Assembly: GCA_900766735.1 (NCBI GenBank)
Contig: CAAFWO010000048.1
Location: 1 to 41,938 of the forward strand
Origin: Clostridia bacterium
Lineage (GTDB): Bacteria > Bacillota > Clostridia > CAKSNL01 > HGM11501
Direction: 5' to 3'
DNA length: 41,938 nucleotides
A model generated the notes under the pieces. The model was not told the origin of the DNA and did not search any database. It saw only the letters and a program-made list of their open reading frames with translations. Shown piece by piece: positions 8,741 to 17,200 of this stretch. Each line of letters opens with the position of its first letter. Within the stretch, counting starts at the first letter, position 1. The position numbers and the translations under genes were made by a program.

Positions 8741-8759
8741 TCACAAATTTGATTTGTGA
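8741..8759. repeat. short inverted repeat at the edge of the AT-rich island
   Basis: TCACAAAT-TTG-ATTTGTGA is a perfect 8-bp inverted repeat directly after the glmS terminator, at the point where base composition falls. It could be an operator or part of an integration boundary; neither can be decided from sequence alone. Confidence 0.4.
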
Positions 8760-8820
8760 ACACAATGCATAAAAATAAATTTAAAAAACAGAAATAATTA
8801 ACAAAAATAGAGATAACAGC

Positions 8821-8849
8821 TTGACTCGAAACAGAAAAAATGGTAAAAT
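8821..8849 (+). promoter_or_regulatory. promoter of the AT-rich peptide/exporter island
   Basis: TTGACT (8821-8826), 17-bp spacer, TAAAAT (8844-8849). It points at the Cys-rich peptide gene 64 bp downstream and has the same hexamers as the promoter at 29002-29030. Confidence 0.7.
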
Positions 8850-8912
8850 TATGTCGAAGGGCATTGTGCATGATTTCTAAATATATAAAATATTTGAAAA
8901 GAAGGTGATAAA

Positions 8913-9020
8913 ATGGATATAATATGTGATCCTAATTTTTTAACAGCTGCAGGAAATGGATATTGTCCTCCTGGATGTGACAATTATTGTGGTTGCCAAG
9001 AAAAATACATGTCCTCATGA
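8913..9020 (+). CDS. Cys-rich small peptide, possible modified-peptide (RiPP) precursor
   Basis: 35 residues: starts MDIICDPNFLTAAGNG, then YCPPGCDNYCGC, ends QEKYMSS. Five cysteines (5, 18, 22, 26, 28) with C-x3-C-x3-C-x-C clustered near the end. Start supported by GAAGGTGAT 4-5 nt upstream and a strong promoter. No family was recognised. Small size, a Cys/Gly core and an ABC exporter immediately downstream fit a secreted modified peptide, but no modification enzyme is intact in the window. In the +1 frame the reading continues from the A-run at 9001-9005 as a sensible protein tail ending one base before the exporter ATG; this suggests that the natural product may be 63 residues and that one extra A truncates it here. 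Confidence 0.6.
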   Translation: MDIICDPNFLTAAGNGYCPPGCDNYCGCQEKYMSS

Positions 9021-9105
9021 TTTAGCAGTTATGCCAGATGTGTTAATTAATAAATATAAGTTCAGGAAGAAAATACGTGAGCATCTTATGGGCGGAGATA
9101 TATAA
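8998..9105 (+). other. out-of-phase continuation of the Cys-rich peptide gene
   Basis: In the frame +1 to the peptide gene, codons from the A-run onward read NTCPHDLAVMPD, then VLINKYKFRKKIREHLMGGDI, and stop with TAA at 9103-9105. The exporter ATG follows one base later and its ribosome site GGCGGAG is embedded in the Gly-Gly codons, the usual geometry of coupled genes. Upstream of the A-run this frame has no good start: the ATG at 8956 lacks a spaced ribosome site. The simplest reading is a one-base indel in the A5 run; +1 programmed frameshifting or sequencing error are alternatives. Confidence 0.5.
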
Positions 9106-9106
9106 A

Positions 9107-10936
9107 ATGAAATGGTTAAATAAACTGAGAACACGTTACTATAATTGCATGCTTATGATTAAGTATGTATTAAAATATGATAAATTAATAATGCCGTTAA
9201 AAACGGTTGCCATTCTTTTTTCGGCGATAGAAACATATATTGGATCGGTCTATATAAAATGGATAATAGATTTTATTAGTGAAAGTTTAACAAAACACGA
9301 TGACTTTGATTTTTTGAAATATGTTTATCTGATATTTGCGGTACAAATTTTGGCTGTTATAGTTTATTCTGTGACAATTGTTATATCAAAGGTTATAATT
9401 CCGAGAAGAGAATATGTACTAAAGAACAAGCTTCAAAATTTGTTTATTATAAAAGCGATGGAACATGATCTTTCAGAATATGAGAATTTTGAATTTTATG
9501 ATACATACACAAAAACTGTGCGGTATGCTGATAAAAAAGCTTTAGATATAGTGGATATCTTTTTTTCAGCGGCCGGAAACACATTAAAAATTATTGCTGT
9601 TTTAACGATTATAATGCAATTAGATTCAGGGGTCTTAATAATTGTACTTATTATGGTAGTTTTGTCAGCAATTGATCAGAATCTTTCCAATAAATATTCA
9701 TATGAGCAATATGAGGCTGAAGCAACGGTAGATAGAAAGTCGGAATACATAAAAAGAGTCGCTCATCAAAAACAATATGCGAAAGAGGTACGAACATTTA
9801 GACTTTCGGGATTTTTAATTGAAAAGCTTAATAATGTTTTTGCTGAAAAAAGTAGTATATTTAAAAAGTCAAATGGAACATACTGGAGAACGAAGTATGC
9901 TTTTCACATTGTAAATTCATTGGTGGTGGCACCGGCGTTGCTTATATACATAGGAATTCAAATGACTTGTGGCATGGTAAGCATCGGAGGTTTTACAGTT
10001 CTTTTTACGTCAGCATTTTCTGTGTCTTCGTATTTAGCAGGGATTATTATAGATATTGATAAATTATGTTTTGAAAGTGACTTTTATATATCCAAATTAC
10101 GAAAAATTCTTGAAATGCGAGGAAAAATTGAATCTGGAAATAACGGGATAAGCCTAGATTCTATAGAGACAATATCTTTTAAGAATGTTTATTTTAAATA
10201 TCCAAAACATGAAGAATGGATTTTGAAAAATGTGTCTTTTGATATTTATGCAAATGAGCACATTGCATTGGTGGGAAGAAACGGAGGCGGAAAATCAACA
10301 ATAGTTAAACTTATGATACGTCTTTATGATGCTACAAAAGGGGAAATTTCAATAAATGGGATAGATATAAAAAAATATAATGTTGATTCTTTGAGAAGTG
10401 CGTTTTCCGTAGTTCTTCAAGATTATCAGCTTTTTGATTTTTCTATTGAAGATAATTTGAGTATGGGAAAAAGATATACCGAGGCCGAAATGAGCAGTGC
10501 TTTAGAGTTCGCAGGAATAAAAAATCGGATAGATACGTGTAAAGCAGGTATAAAAACATTCATAGGAAGAGAATTTACGCCAGATGGGGAAAATTTTTCG
10601 GGAGGAGAACTTCAAAAAATAGCCATTGCGCGTGGAGAAGTGAAAAAATGCTTTTTTCGTATATATGACGAGGCAAACAGCTCATTGGACCCGTTTTCTG
10701 AATATGAATTGAATAAAAAATTCCGAGACAGCAACGCTAACTATATTACTTTGGCCGTGACACACAGATTGACGGCGGCGGTAAGTGCGGATAAAATTAT
10801 TCATCTTGAAAATGGGAAAATAGTTGCCATAGGAAGCCATAGCTTATTAATGAGCGGGGATGATAAATATCGAGAGATGTTTGAATGCCAGCTAAAAGCG
10901 TACGAAGCAAATAAGGAGAATTCCAGATATGAATGA
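9107..10936 (+). CDS. ABC exporter (fused membrane and ATPase domains), likely for the upstream peptide
   Basis: 609 residues. An N-terminal six-helix type ABC exporter membrane domain (about 20-330) has hydrophobic stretches such as LLIYIGIQMTCGMVSIGG; no N-terminal C39 peptidase domain is present. The ATPase domain has Walker A GRNGGGKST (about 389-397), Q-loop LQDYQ, signature FSGGE (about 497), Walker B with IYDEANSSLD (the usual P-T after DE is replaced by A-N), and H-loop THRL (about 551). ATG 9107 has GGCGGAG 9 nt upstream; an in-frame GTG at 9077 would overlap the preceding frame. AT-rich codon use (AAA, ATA, TTA) contrasts with both flanks and points to acquisition. Its stop overlaps the next short gene by 8 bp. 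Confidence 0.85.
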   Translation: MKWLNKLRTRYYNCMLMIKYVLKYDKLIMPLKTVAILFSAIETYIGSVYIKWIIDFISESLTKHDDFDFLKYVYLIFAVQILAVIVYSVTIVISKVIIPRREYVLKNKLQNLFIIKAMEHDLSEYENFEFYDTYTKTVRYADKKALDIVDIFFSAAGNTLKIIAVLTIIMQLDSGVLIIVLIMVVLSAIDQNLSNKYSYEQYEAEATVDRKSEYIKRVAHQKQYAKEVRTFRLSGFLIEKLNNVFAEKSSIFKKSNGTYWRTKYAFHIVNSLVVAPALLIYIGIQMTCGMVSIGGFTVLFTSAFSVSSYLAGIIIDIDKLCFESDFYISKLRKILEMRGKIESGNNGISLDSIETISFKNVYFKYPKHEEWILKNVSFDIYANEHIALVGRNGGGKSTIVKLMIRLYDATKGEISINGIDIKKYNVDSLRSAFSVVLQDYQLFDFSIEDNLSMGKRYTEAEMSSALEFAGIKNRIDTCKAGIKTFIGREFTPDGENFSGGELQKIAIARGEVKKCFFRIYDEANSSLDPFSEYELNKKFRDSNANYITLAVTHRLTAAVSADKIIHLENGKIVAIGSHSLLMSGDDKYREMFECQLKAYEANKENSRYE

Positions 10937-11105
10937 TACAATTTATTATAATATTCCGTTTTATAAGTTTTCCTTAAATTCAGATATTGATTTGGGGTAT
11001 GGCAAATGCAATGAAAAAAATGAAAAACTCCAATTGCTTTCGTTAAAGGGTAATAATTATAAAAAAGAAAATACATTTGTATATGGATTGTTGCCTATGG
11101 CTTGA
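10929..11105 (+). pseudogene. 58-residue remnant, possibly N-terminus of an HprK-like kinase
   Basis: Starts at ATG 10929, overlapping the exporter stop (ATGAATGA). The start MNDTIYYNIPFYKFSLNSD followed by IDLG resembles the first strand pair of HPr-kinase-like proteins found in some peptide clusters (pattern Y-x-I-x-G-x-x-I-x-S-D-I-x-L); this is recalled similarity over about 20 residues and is weak. The chain ends LLPMA after 58 residues, far short of such a kinase. The following frame overlaps its end, so truncation by deletion or frameshift is likely. Confidence 0.35.
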
Positions 11106-11331
11106 TTTTACACCGACCACAAGAGAAGAAACTATTGAAAAAGTATCAAGATTTACTTACAGAAGTTACGAGTTGGTTTTGTTTGCGGAAAAGAAAAACT
11201 TAAACATAGATTGGGAATATGTGCATCAAAGCGTGAAAAATCAAAAATTTATAGCTATTTATCAATTGATGCTTGATGCCATAGAGATGTTATTTCCGTA
11301 TTTTAAAAATTTCAGGTTAAAGATGAGTTGA
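11077..11331 (+). pseudogene. remnant resembling the C-terminus of a nucleotidyltransferase-family protein
   Basis: Open for 84 residues from a GTG within the previous short gene. The part VSRFTYRSYELVLFAEKK followed by NLNIDWEYVHQSVKNQKF and IYQLMLDAIEMLF has the pattern seen at the C-terminal end of uncharacterised nucleotidyltransferases (hydrophobic helix, ID-W, K-rich helix, Y-x-L helix). No ribosome site precedes a start and the nucleotidyltransferase core is absent. Such proteins and HprK-like kinases co-occur in some peptide clusters, for example the paeninodin type. It is followed at 11332 by the parC promoter region, where base composition returns to the host type. Confidence 0.35.
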
Positions 11332-11375
11332 TAGGACTGAACATGATTATCAGTGTTCGACAATTTTGCCCCCGC

Positions 11376-11404
11376 TTGCTTTTTTTTAAAAACTGTGATA
11401 TACT
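11376..11404 (+). promoter_or_regulatory. promoter of parC
   Basis: TTGCTT (11376-11381), 17-bp spacer, TATACT (11399-11404), 24 bp before the parC ATG. Confidence 0.65.
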
Positions 11405-11428
11405 ACCTATTAAGAAAGGCGGTATCAT

Positions 11429-13621
11429 ATGAACGAGGAAACAAGCAAAACCGTTGTGGAGCAGAAGATCACGGACACGCTCCGCACAAACTATATGCCG
11501 TACGCGATGAGCGTTATCGTTTCGCGCGCGATCCCGGAGATCGACGGGCTCAAGCCCTCGCACCGTAAGCTTTTATACACGATGTACACGATGGGGTTAC
11601 TCAAAAACAACAGAACGAAAAGCTCCAACGTCGTCGGCGCGACGATGGCGCTAAACCCCCACGGCGACATGGCGATTTATGACACGCTCGTGCGTTTGAC
11701 GCGCGGAAACGAGTCGCTTTTATACCCGTTTATCGATTCCAAGGGGAGCTTTGGCAAAAAATACAGCCACGACATGGCGCCCGCCGCACCCAGATACACC
11801 GAGGTCAAGTTAGCGCCGTTCGCGTCCGAGCTTTTCTCGGACATCGATTCGGACACGGTCGACTTTGTCGATAACTACGACGGCACGAAAAAAGAGCCGC
11901 GCCTTCTGCCGGTGACCTATCCCAACATTCTGGCAAACCCGAATCTGGGCATCGCCGTCGGCATGGCGAGCAACATCTGCTCGTTTAACCTAAAGGAGCT
12001 CTGCGATGCGACGGTCATGCTGATGAAGGACAAAAAAGCCGACATTTCAAGCGTTCTCTTAGCGCCGGATTTCCCGGGCGGAGGGCAGATCATATATAAT
12101 AAAGAAGCGATGGATCAGATATATGAGACGGGCAGAGGGTCGTTTAAGATCCGCTCGAAATACCGCTTCGACAAAAAGAACCACTGCATCGAGATCTACG
12201 AGATTCCCTATACCACGCAGGCGGAGGTCATCATCGAATCGATCGCAAAACTCGTTAAGGAGGGCAAGGCAAAAGAGATTGCCGACCTTCGCGACGAGAC
12301 GGACTTAAAGGGCTTGAAGATCACGATCGACGTTAAGCGCGGAACTGACCCGGACAAGCTGATGAATATGCTCTTTTTAAAGACTCCGCTTCAGGACAGT
12401 TTCGGCTGTAACTTCAACGTGCTTATAGACAACCACCCGAAAATTCTCGGCGTTCGCGGCATACTTTTGGAATGGATAAGATTCCGCACCGACTGTGTTA
12501 AGCGCAGAACAAAGTTTGAGATCGACAAAAAGTCGGCTCTTTTACACCTTTTATACGGCCTTCGCGAGATACTTTTAGACATCGACAAGGCGGTCAAGAT
12601 CGTGCGCGAGACGGAGAGCGACGCGCTCGTTATCGAAAATCTTATGGCCGGCTTTTCGATCGACAAAAAGCAGGCCGAATACGTCGCCGAGATCAAGCTT
12701 CGCAATTTCAACAAGGAATACATCCTAAAGCGCATCGGCGAGGTGGACGCGCTGGAAAAAGAGATCGCCGAGCTTTCGGACATTCTGGCGCACGAGGCAA
12801 AGATCAGAAAGATCATCGCGGGCGAGCTTTCCGCCGTCGCGAAAAAATATTCCGAGCCGCGAAAGAGCGAGATCGTGCCCGAGGACGAGATCGAGGTCTC
12901 CGAGCCGGTTTCGGAGGTTGAAAACTACGGCGTTAAGGTGTTCTTAACGCACGACGGATTCTTAAAGAAAATTCCGCTCGTGTCGTTAAGAAGTGCCTCG
13001 GCGCAGCGCCTTAAGGACGGGGACGAGATGATCTCCGAGTGCGAGACGGAAAACAGAGCCGACCTTATTTTGTTCTCTGACAAGTGCACGGCCTACAAGC
13101 TCAAGCTGTCGGACGTTGCGGACACGAAGGCGAGCGCCTTCGGCGAGTACATTCCGAACATCTGCGAGACGGCGGACGCCGAGCGCATCCTAAAGGCGGT
13201 CACCACGACCGACTATGAGGGCATCATGCTATTTGCTTTTGAGAACGGCAAGATTGCGAAAGTGCCGCTCAAGGCGTATGAAACGAAGACGAACCGCAAA
13301 AAGCTCATCAACGCGTTTTCCGATTCGTCGCCGCTTGCCGGCGCGCTGTATTTAAGCGAGGACGCGCTCATCATGGCCGAGAGCTCGAACGGCAAGCTGT
13401 TGACGGTCGATACCTCGCTCATCGCGCTAAAGTCGACGCGCGACACGATCGGCGTCCGCGTTCTCACGCTCAAAAAGGGCGCTATTATGAAGTCGGTCTG
13501 CCTCGCGTCGGAGGCGACCGTGACGGACGCGCACAAGTATCTGACGAAAAACATTCCGGCGGCGGGATTTTTCAAAAAGGCCGCCGACCGCCCGAAGCAG
13601 ACCTCGCTGTTCGACGAGTGA
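11429..13621 (+). CDS. parC: DNA topoisomerase IV (or gyrase-like) subunit A
   Basis: 730 residues. The type IIA topoisomerase breakage-reunion subunit passes DNA duplexes through each other and acts with a ParE/GyrB partner that is not in this window. The winged-helix catalytic region carries Tyr123 in APRYTEVKL. The quinolone region reads HGDMAIYD, with Met81 at the position of GyrA Ser83 (E. coli numbering) while the acidic residue four on is kept as Asp. A coiled-coil and the C-terminal propeller region (KVFLTHDGFLKKIPL and similar strands) follow. No GyrA-box (Q-R-R-G-G-K-G) was found and the length is short, favouring ParC over GyrA. The ribosome site AAGAAAGGCGG is upstream. parE is normally upstream of parC; here an AT-rich island and glmS are found instead. 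Confidence 0.88.
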   Translation: MNEETSKTVVEQKITDTLRTNYMPYAMSVIVSRAIPEIDGLKPSHRKLLYTMYTMGLLKNNRTKSSNVVGATMALNPHGDMAIYDTLVRLTRGNESLLYPFIDSKGSFGKKYSHDMAPAAPRYTEVKLAPFASELFSDIDSDTVDFVDNYDGTKKEPRLLPVTYPNILANPNLGIAVGMASNICSFNLKELCDATVMLMKDKKADISSVLLAPDFPGGGQIIYNKEAMDQIYETGRGSFKIRSKYRFDKKNHCIEIYEIPYTTQAEVIIESIAKLVKEGKAKEIADLRDETDLKGLKITIDVKRGTDPDKLMNMLFLKTPLQDSFGCNFNVLIDNHPKILGVRGILLEWIRFRTDCVKRRTKFEIDKKSALLHLLYGLREILLDIDKAVKIVRETESDALVIENLMAGFSIDKKQAEYVAEIKLRNFNKEYILKRIGEVDALEKEIAELSDILAHEAKIRKIIAGELSAVAKKYSEPRKSEIVPEDEIEVSEPVSEVENYGVKVFLTHDGFLKKIPLVSLRSASAQRLKDGDEMISECETENRADLILFSDKCTAYKLKLSDVADTKASAFGEYIPNICETADAERILKAVTTTDYEGIMLFAFENGKIAKVPLKAYETKTNRKKLINAFSDSSPLAGALYLSEDALIMAESSNGKLLTVDTSLIALKSTRDTIGVRVLTLKKGAIMKSVCLASEATVTDAHKYLTKNIPAAGFFKKAADRPKQTSLFDE

Positions 13622-13651
13622 GAAAGAGAGTGAAAAACCGCGCAAAGCCGT

Positions 13652-13886
13652 CCCCTGATAAGAAAGTAATGGTTTTACGAAAAAGTACTGTAGCCTTAGG
13701 TTACAGTACTTTTTTAATATTTAAAAGAGTCACACATTGCGTAAAACTGCCTTATGGCATCATAAAAGCAAGATTTTTCGATGAAGCGCAAGGCAAAAAA
13801 GCGAAGAATCCTGACGGATTGTGAGCTTTTTTAACACAGCAATTCGCGAAAAAGATGCTTTTAGGGCTTTACTGTTTTATCAGGGG
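13652..13886. mobile_element. MITE-like element, copy 1 (235 bp, terminal inverted repeats)
   Basis: Ends are CCCCTGATAA (13652-13661) and TTATCAGGGG (13877-13886); allowing two or three mismatches the inverted match extends to about 20 bp. Bases 13763-13880 match the reverse complement of 41821-41938 at 115 of 118 positions without gaps. The element holds a strong hairpin (13681-13713) and no credible gene. It lies inside an outer stem (AAAACCGCGC 13634-13643 with GCGCGGTTTT 13896-13905), probably the parC terminator. Confidence 0.7.
13681..13713 (+). terminator. strong hairpin with U-run inside the element
   Basis: AAAAGTACTGTAGCC, loop TTA, GGTTACAGTACTTTT: 15 bp with one G-U pair and a T-run. 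It can end parC transcription even though the outer terminator is interrupted. Confidence 0.8.
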
Positions 13887-14216
13887 CCGGCTAAGGCGCG
13901 GTTTTTTCTTTGACGGTAGGGGCGGCCATCGGCCGCCTGTTTTGTTTGCCTTTGTCTTCTCTCCCTCCCCATTGGGGAGGCATTAAGGAGCTTTTCTGCA
14001 GTGCCGGAAAGTTGCACAAAAACGCATTGAACATTTTGTTCAAAATGATCAATGAAAACTTCGGCTTTTGCTGAAAGGGCTGTTTTTCACGCTTATATGT
14101 GGAACAAATGTACAACTTTTTGACACGCCGATATATTGTATTTTTACACGGATATGATAAGATATTGTTGAATTGATATGGTAAAATCACACAAAACATA
14201 TATGGGAGGAATAAAA
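13887..14216. repeat. non-coding gap with a GTAGGG hairpin module
   Basis: 13916-13938 reads GTAGG followed by GGCGGCC-ATC-GGCCGCC, a perfect 7-bp stem. 13964-13990 has a decayed piece of the cccctcatc/cttccccc family (CCTCCCCATTGGGGAGG). 14120-14187 is AT-rich with a TTGACA at 14120-14125 but no matching -10 at standard spacing, so the start of transcription of the surface protein gene is uncertain. Confidence 0.5.
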
Positions 14217-17200
14217 ATGAAAAAAATCATATCCGTGCTTCTGGCGCTCGTTATGGCGCTTTCGCTTTTCACGGCGATGGGGGTCGTTACCCTTGCCGAA
14301 GGCGAGGAGTATGACGCGGCGGCGGAGGGCTTTTCGCTCACCACAGCAGACGCGAACGGCAAGAAAGCCGCGCGTTTCAAGGAGACTCTCACCGAGGACG
14401 AGGTCTATGACCTTTATCAAGGTAATTTCAATGACGATAATGCGGGCTGGCACAACAGCGAGGGAACATATGAGGGAGACTGGTCAAAGTGCACGTATTA
14501 CATCCACGACACGTCGAAGCTCCTGACGACGGGGGAGGACCTCGTTATCGGCGGATACTGGTGCACGGCGGCATCGAGCGACCTTCCGATGAACGCTTTA
14601 CCCATTGATTTTGACATTGACTTAAACGGCGAAAAGGAGATCTCCGGCGTTAAGATCGAGGCGACGGGAAACTTCGGTTATGTCAAGTCGTATGAGGTCT
14701 ACACCTTCGACGGCGAGAACTGGACTCTTCAGAAGAGCGGCACCGGCGGGCAGAAGCTTATCACGGCATCGTTCGGCAGTAACATTGCCACCTCCAAGGT
14801 CAGGATCAGAGTGACCGATACAACGAGAAGGACGAACGGATCGGCTTCCCGTTTCGCCGCTGACATGCCGGCATATTTCGGAGTCAGCCGTCTCGCAGTC
14901 TTAAAAGGCGCTTCGATCGAAACAGTCGCATGGGAGACGGAGCCGGCCGTTACAGAATTTTATTCATCGGCCGGGGGGTCGGCCTCGGGCGCACCGGGAA
15001 ACCTTTTTGACGGAAAAATATTCGATTCGGGAAGCGTGTGGGCGGCCGGAAACTACGGTTCGGGCGGAACTAACACAGAGTCCGGCGCGAACAGCGCATA
15101 TTTTACCGTTGACCTTGGCAAGGAATATGAATTTTCCGCGGTCCGCTTATACGGCCGTTTCGGAATGTGGGGACAGTGCATGGAGAAAGGAAACCTCTAT
15201 GTTTCGGACAACGGAACGGACTGGTCCGCCCCTATCGCGCATATCGACGGCCTTTCTGCTTCGGACACGAGCCTGTCAGACGAGGGCACACCCTCGCCCA
15301 AGTATGCGTCGAGCGGCGATATGTACACAGATATGCACCTTACGATGAGCGGCAATAAATACAACGTAACGGCGCGCTATATTAAGGTAGAAGTAACGAA
15401 AACGCCGTGGCCGCAGTGGCAGTCGCAGGAGCTTTTGCTCGTCGCTCCGTCGGACGCACTGGAGACAAAGCCGGCAAGCTTTTTCAAAAAGCCCGACAAA
15501 TCCAACGGATATAAGACGGACGAGATCATCGACTGGGAGACAGAGCCGGCAGTGACGGAATTTTCCGCATCGAACGGCGCGGGCTTAAGCCTGACAAACG
15601 ACAAGAACCTTTTCGACTATGATGTCCGCATCAGCGGAGACGTGTGGGGCGCACCGAGCTTCGGTTCGGACGGCGCGAACTTAAACGGCGCAAACAGCGC
15701 ATATTTCACGGTCGATTTAGGCAAGGAATACGAATTTTCCGCAGTCCGCCTGTTCGGCAGATTCGCGATGTGGGGCCAGGCCATGGAAATGGGCAGTCTC
15801 TATATTTCGCCGGACGGGAAGGCCTGGTCAAAGGCCTTCGCGCATGCGGATACGGCCGGCCAGTCGCAGAAGTACACCACGGCCGACAAGTCGCTCTTCA
15901 CGGTCGAGTATAAGTCGACCGGCGACATCTATACCGATATGAAGGCAAATGACAAAAACCTCAAGGCGCGCTATATAAGGGTCGAGGCGACGAAGACTCC
16001 GTGGGGTCAGTGGCACATGCAGGAGCTTATGTTAGTCAAGCCCGACGAAAGCAAGGACACGCTCACGGCCAAAGAGGCGACAGCGTTTTACGCCGAGGAG
16101 GCAGAGAAGGTCATCGCCCTGATTGACGCGATCGGCGAAGTCACGGCCGGGAGCGGAGACAAGATCCGCGCGGCAAGAAAGGCGTACGACGCGCTCGAGC
16201 CTTACTCAAAGACGCTTGTTAACAATTATGACACTCTCACCGCGGCTGAGGCGGCTTATCAGGAATTCCAGATCGGCGACATCAACGAAAGGATCGCCGC
16301 ACTTCCTGATGAGAGCGGACTTTCATATGATTATGCAGAGGAGATATCTTCGCTCAAGGATACGTATGACGCGCTTTCCGATGAGAACAAGGCAAAGATC
16401 ACCGGAGCGGATAAGCTTGAAAAATTGGCGGAGGCGATAAAGGGCTTTTCCTTCACGCTTGACTTATCGAGCGCCGCGGCCAACTATTCGGGACTCATGA
16501 ACGCACGGTTCACCGTTCCCGGCGACAAGACGGTAACGGCTGTTTCCTATTCCGGCACGGACTACACCGCGGAGTCGGGCTTTGTTACATCTCAGACCGA
16601 GGGCGGAAAGACTGTCATCACGCTTTTGGGCAGCTATGCATGGAGCAACTACGGCTCATGGAACGAGAACACCGTCGGCGGATTTTTGAGGGACGGCAAA
16701 AAGGTCTATGCCCGGGCGGACATCCCGGATATGGGCATCAAAAACGGCGAAGAGATCACGGTCGGCACGGGTAAGCTCACCCATACCATAGCGATGGATG
16801 ATCCGATGGGCGGCGACCACGTTATTAAGGTTCGCTTTGACGACGGAACTGAGACGAGCGTCAACTTAAAGACGACGGGCGTTAACTTCAGAACGCTCTC
16901 GACTCCCGGCTCAACCGGAAAGGTCGACGAGCTCACACCCACGCACGACTGGCGCTGGGCATCGTCCGACGGAAGCGGAGAGATGGAGCGCGCGTTAAAC
17001 GGCAAGGTCGCTTCGACCGGCGCGTGGGACACCTACTGGCAGACAAAATACGTTGCCGGAACATATGAGCTTTCTGGGCGCGGCAATGTATTTAACGTTA
17101 TATGGTTCGTTCCGGCACACTTCACCTTCTATCTGGACATCGGAGAGGGCAACGAGTACAACGGAGTGCGTTTCTACCCCAAGACCCCGTATGACGGTGA

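Larger units (their letters stand above)
13634..13905 (+). terminator. parC terminator apparently split by the MITE-like element
   Basis: AAAACCGCGC (13634-13643) pairs perfectly with GCGCGGTTTT (13896-13905), followed by more T; next inward, AGCCG/CCGGCT also pair. The 235-bp element lies between the arms. If joined, the arms form a normal rho-independent terminator just after the parC stop. Confidence 0.5.

Noticed and set aside
13618..13824. A 68-codon frame across the MITE-like element
   Set aside because: It starts inside the parC stop region, passes through the element's terminator hairpin and has no ribosome site; recurrence of such frames is explained by the repeat itself.
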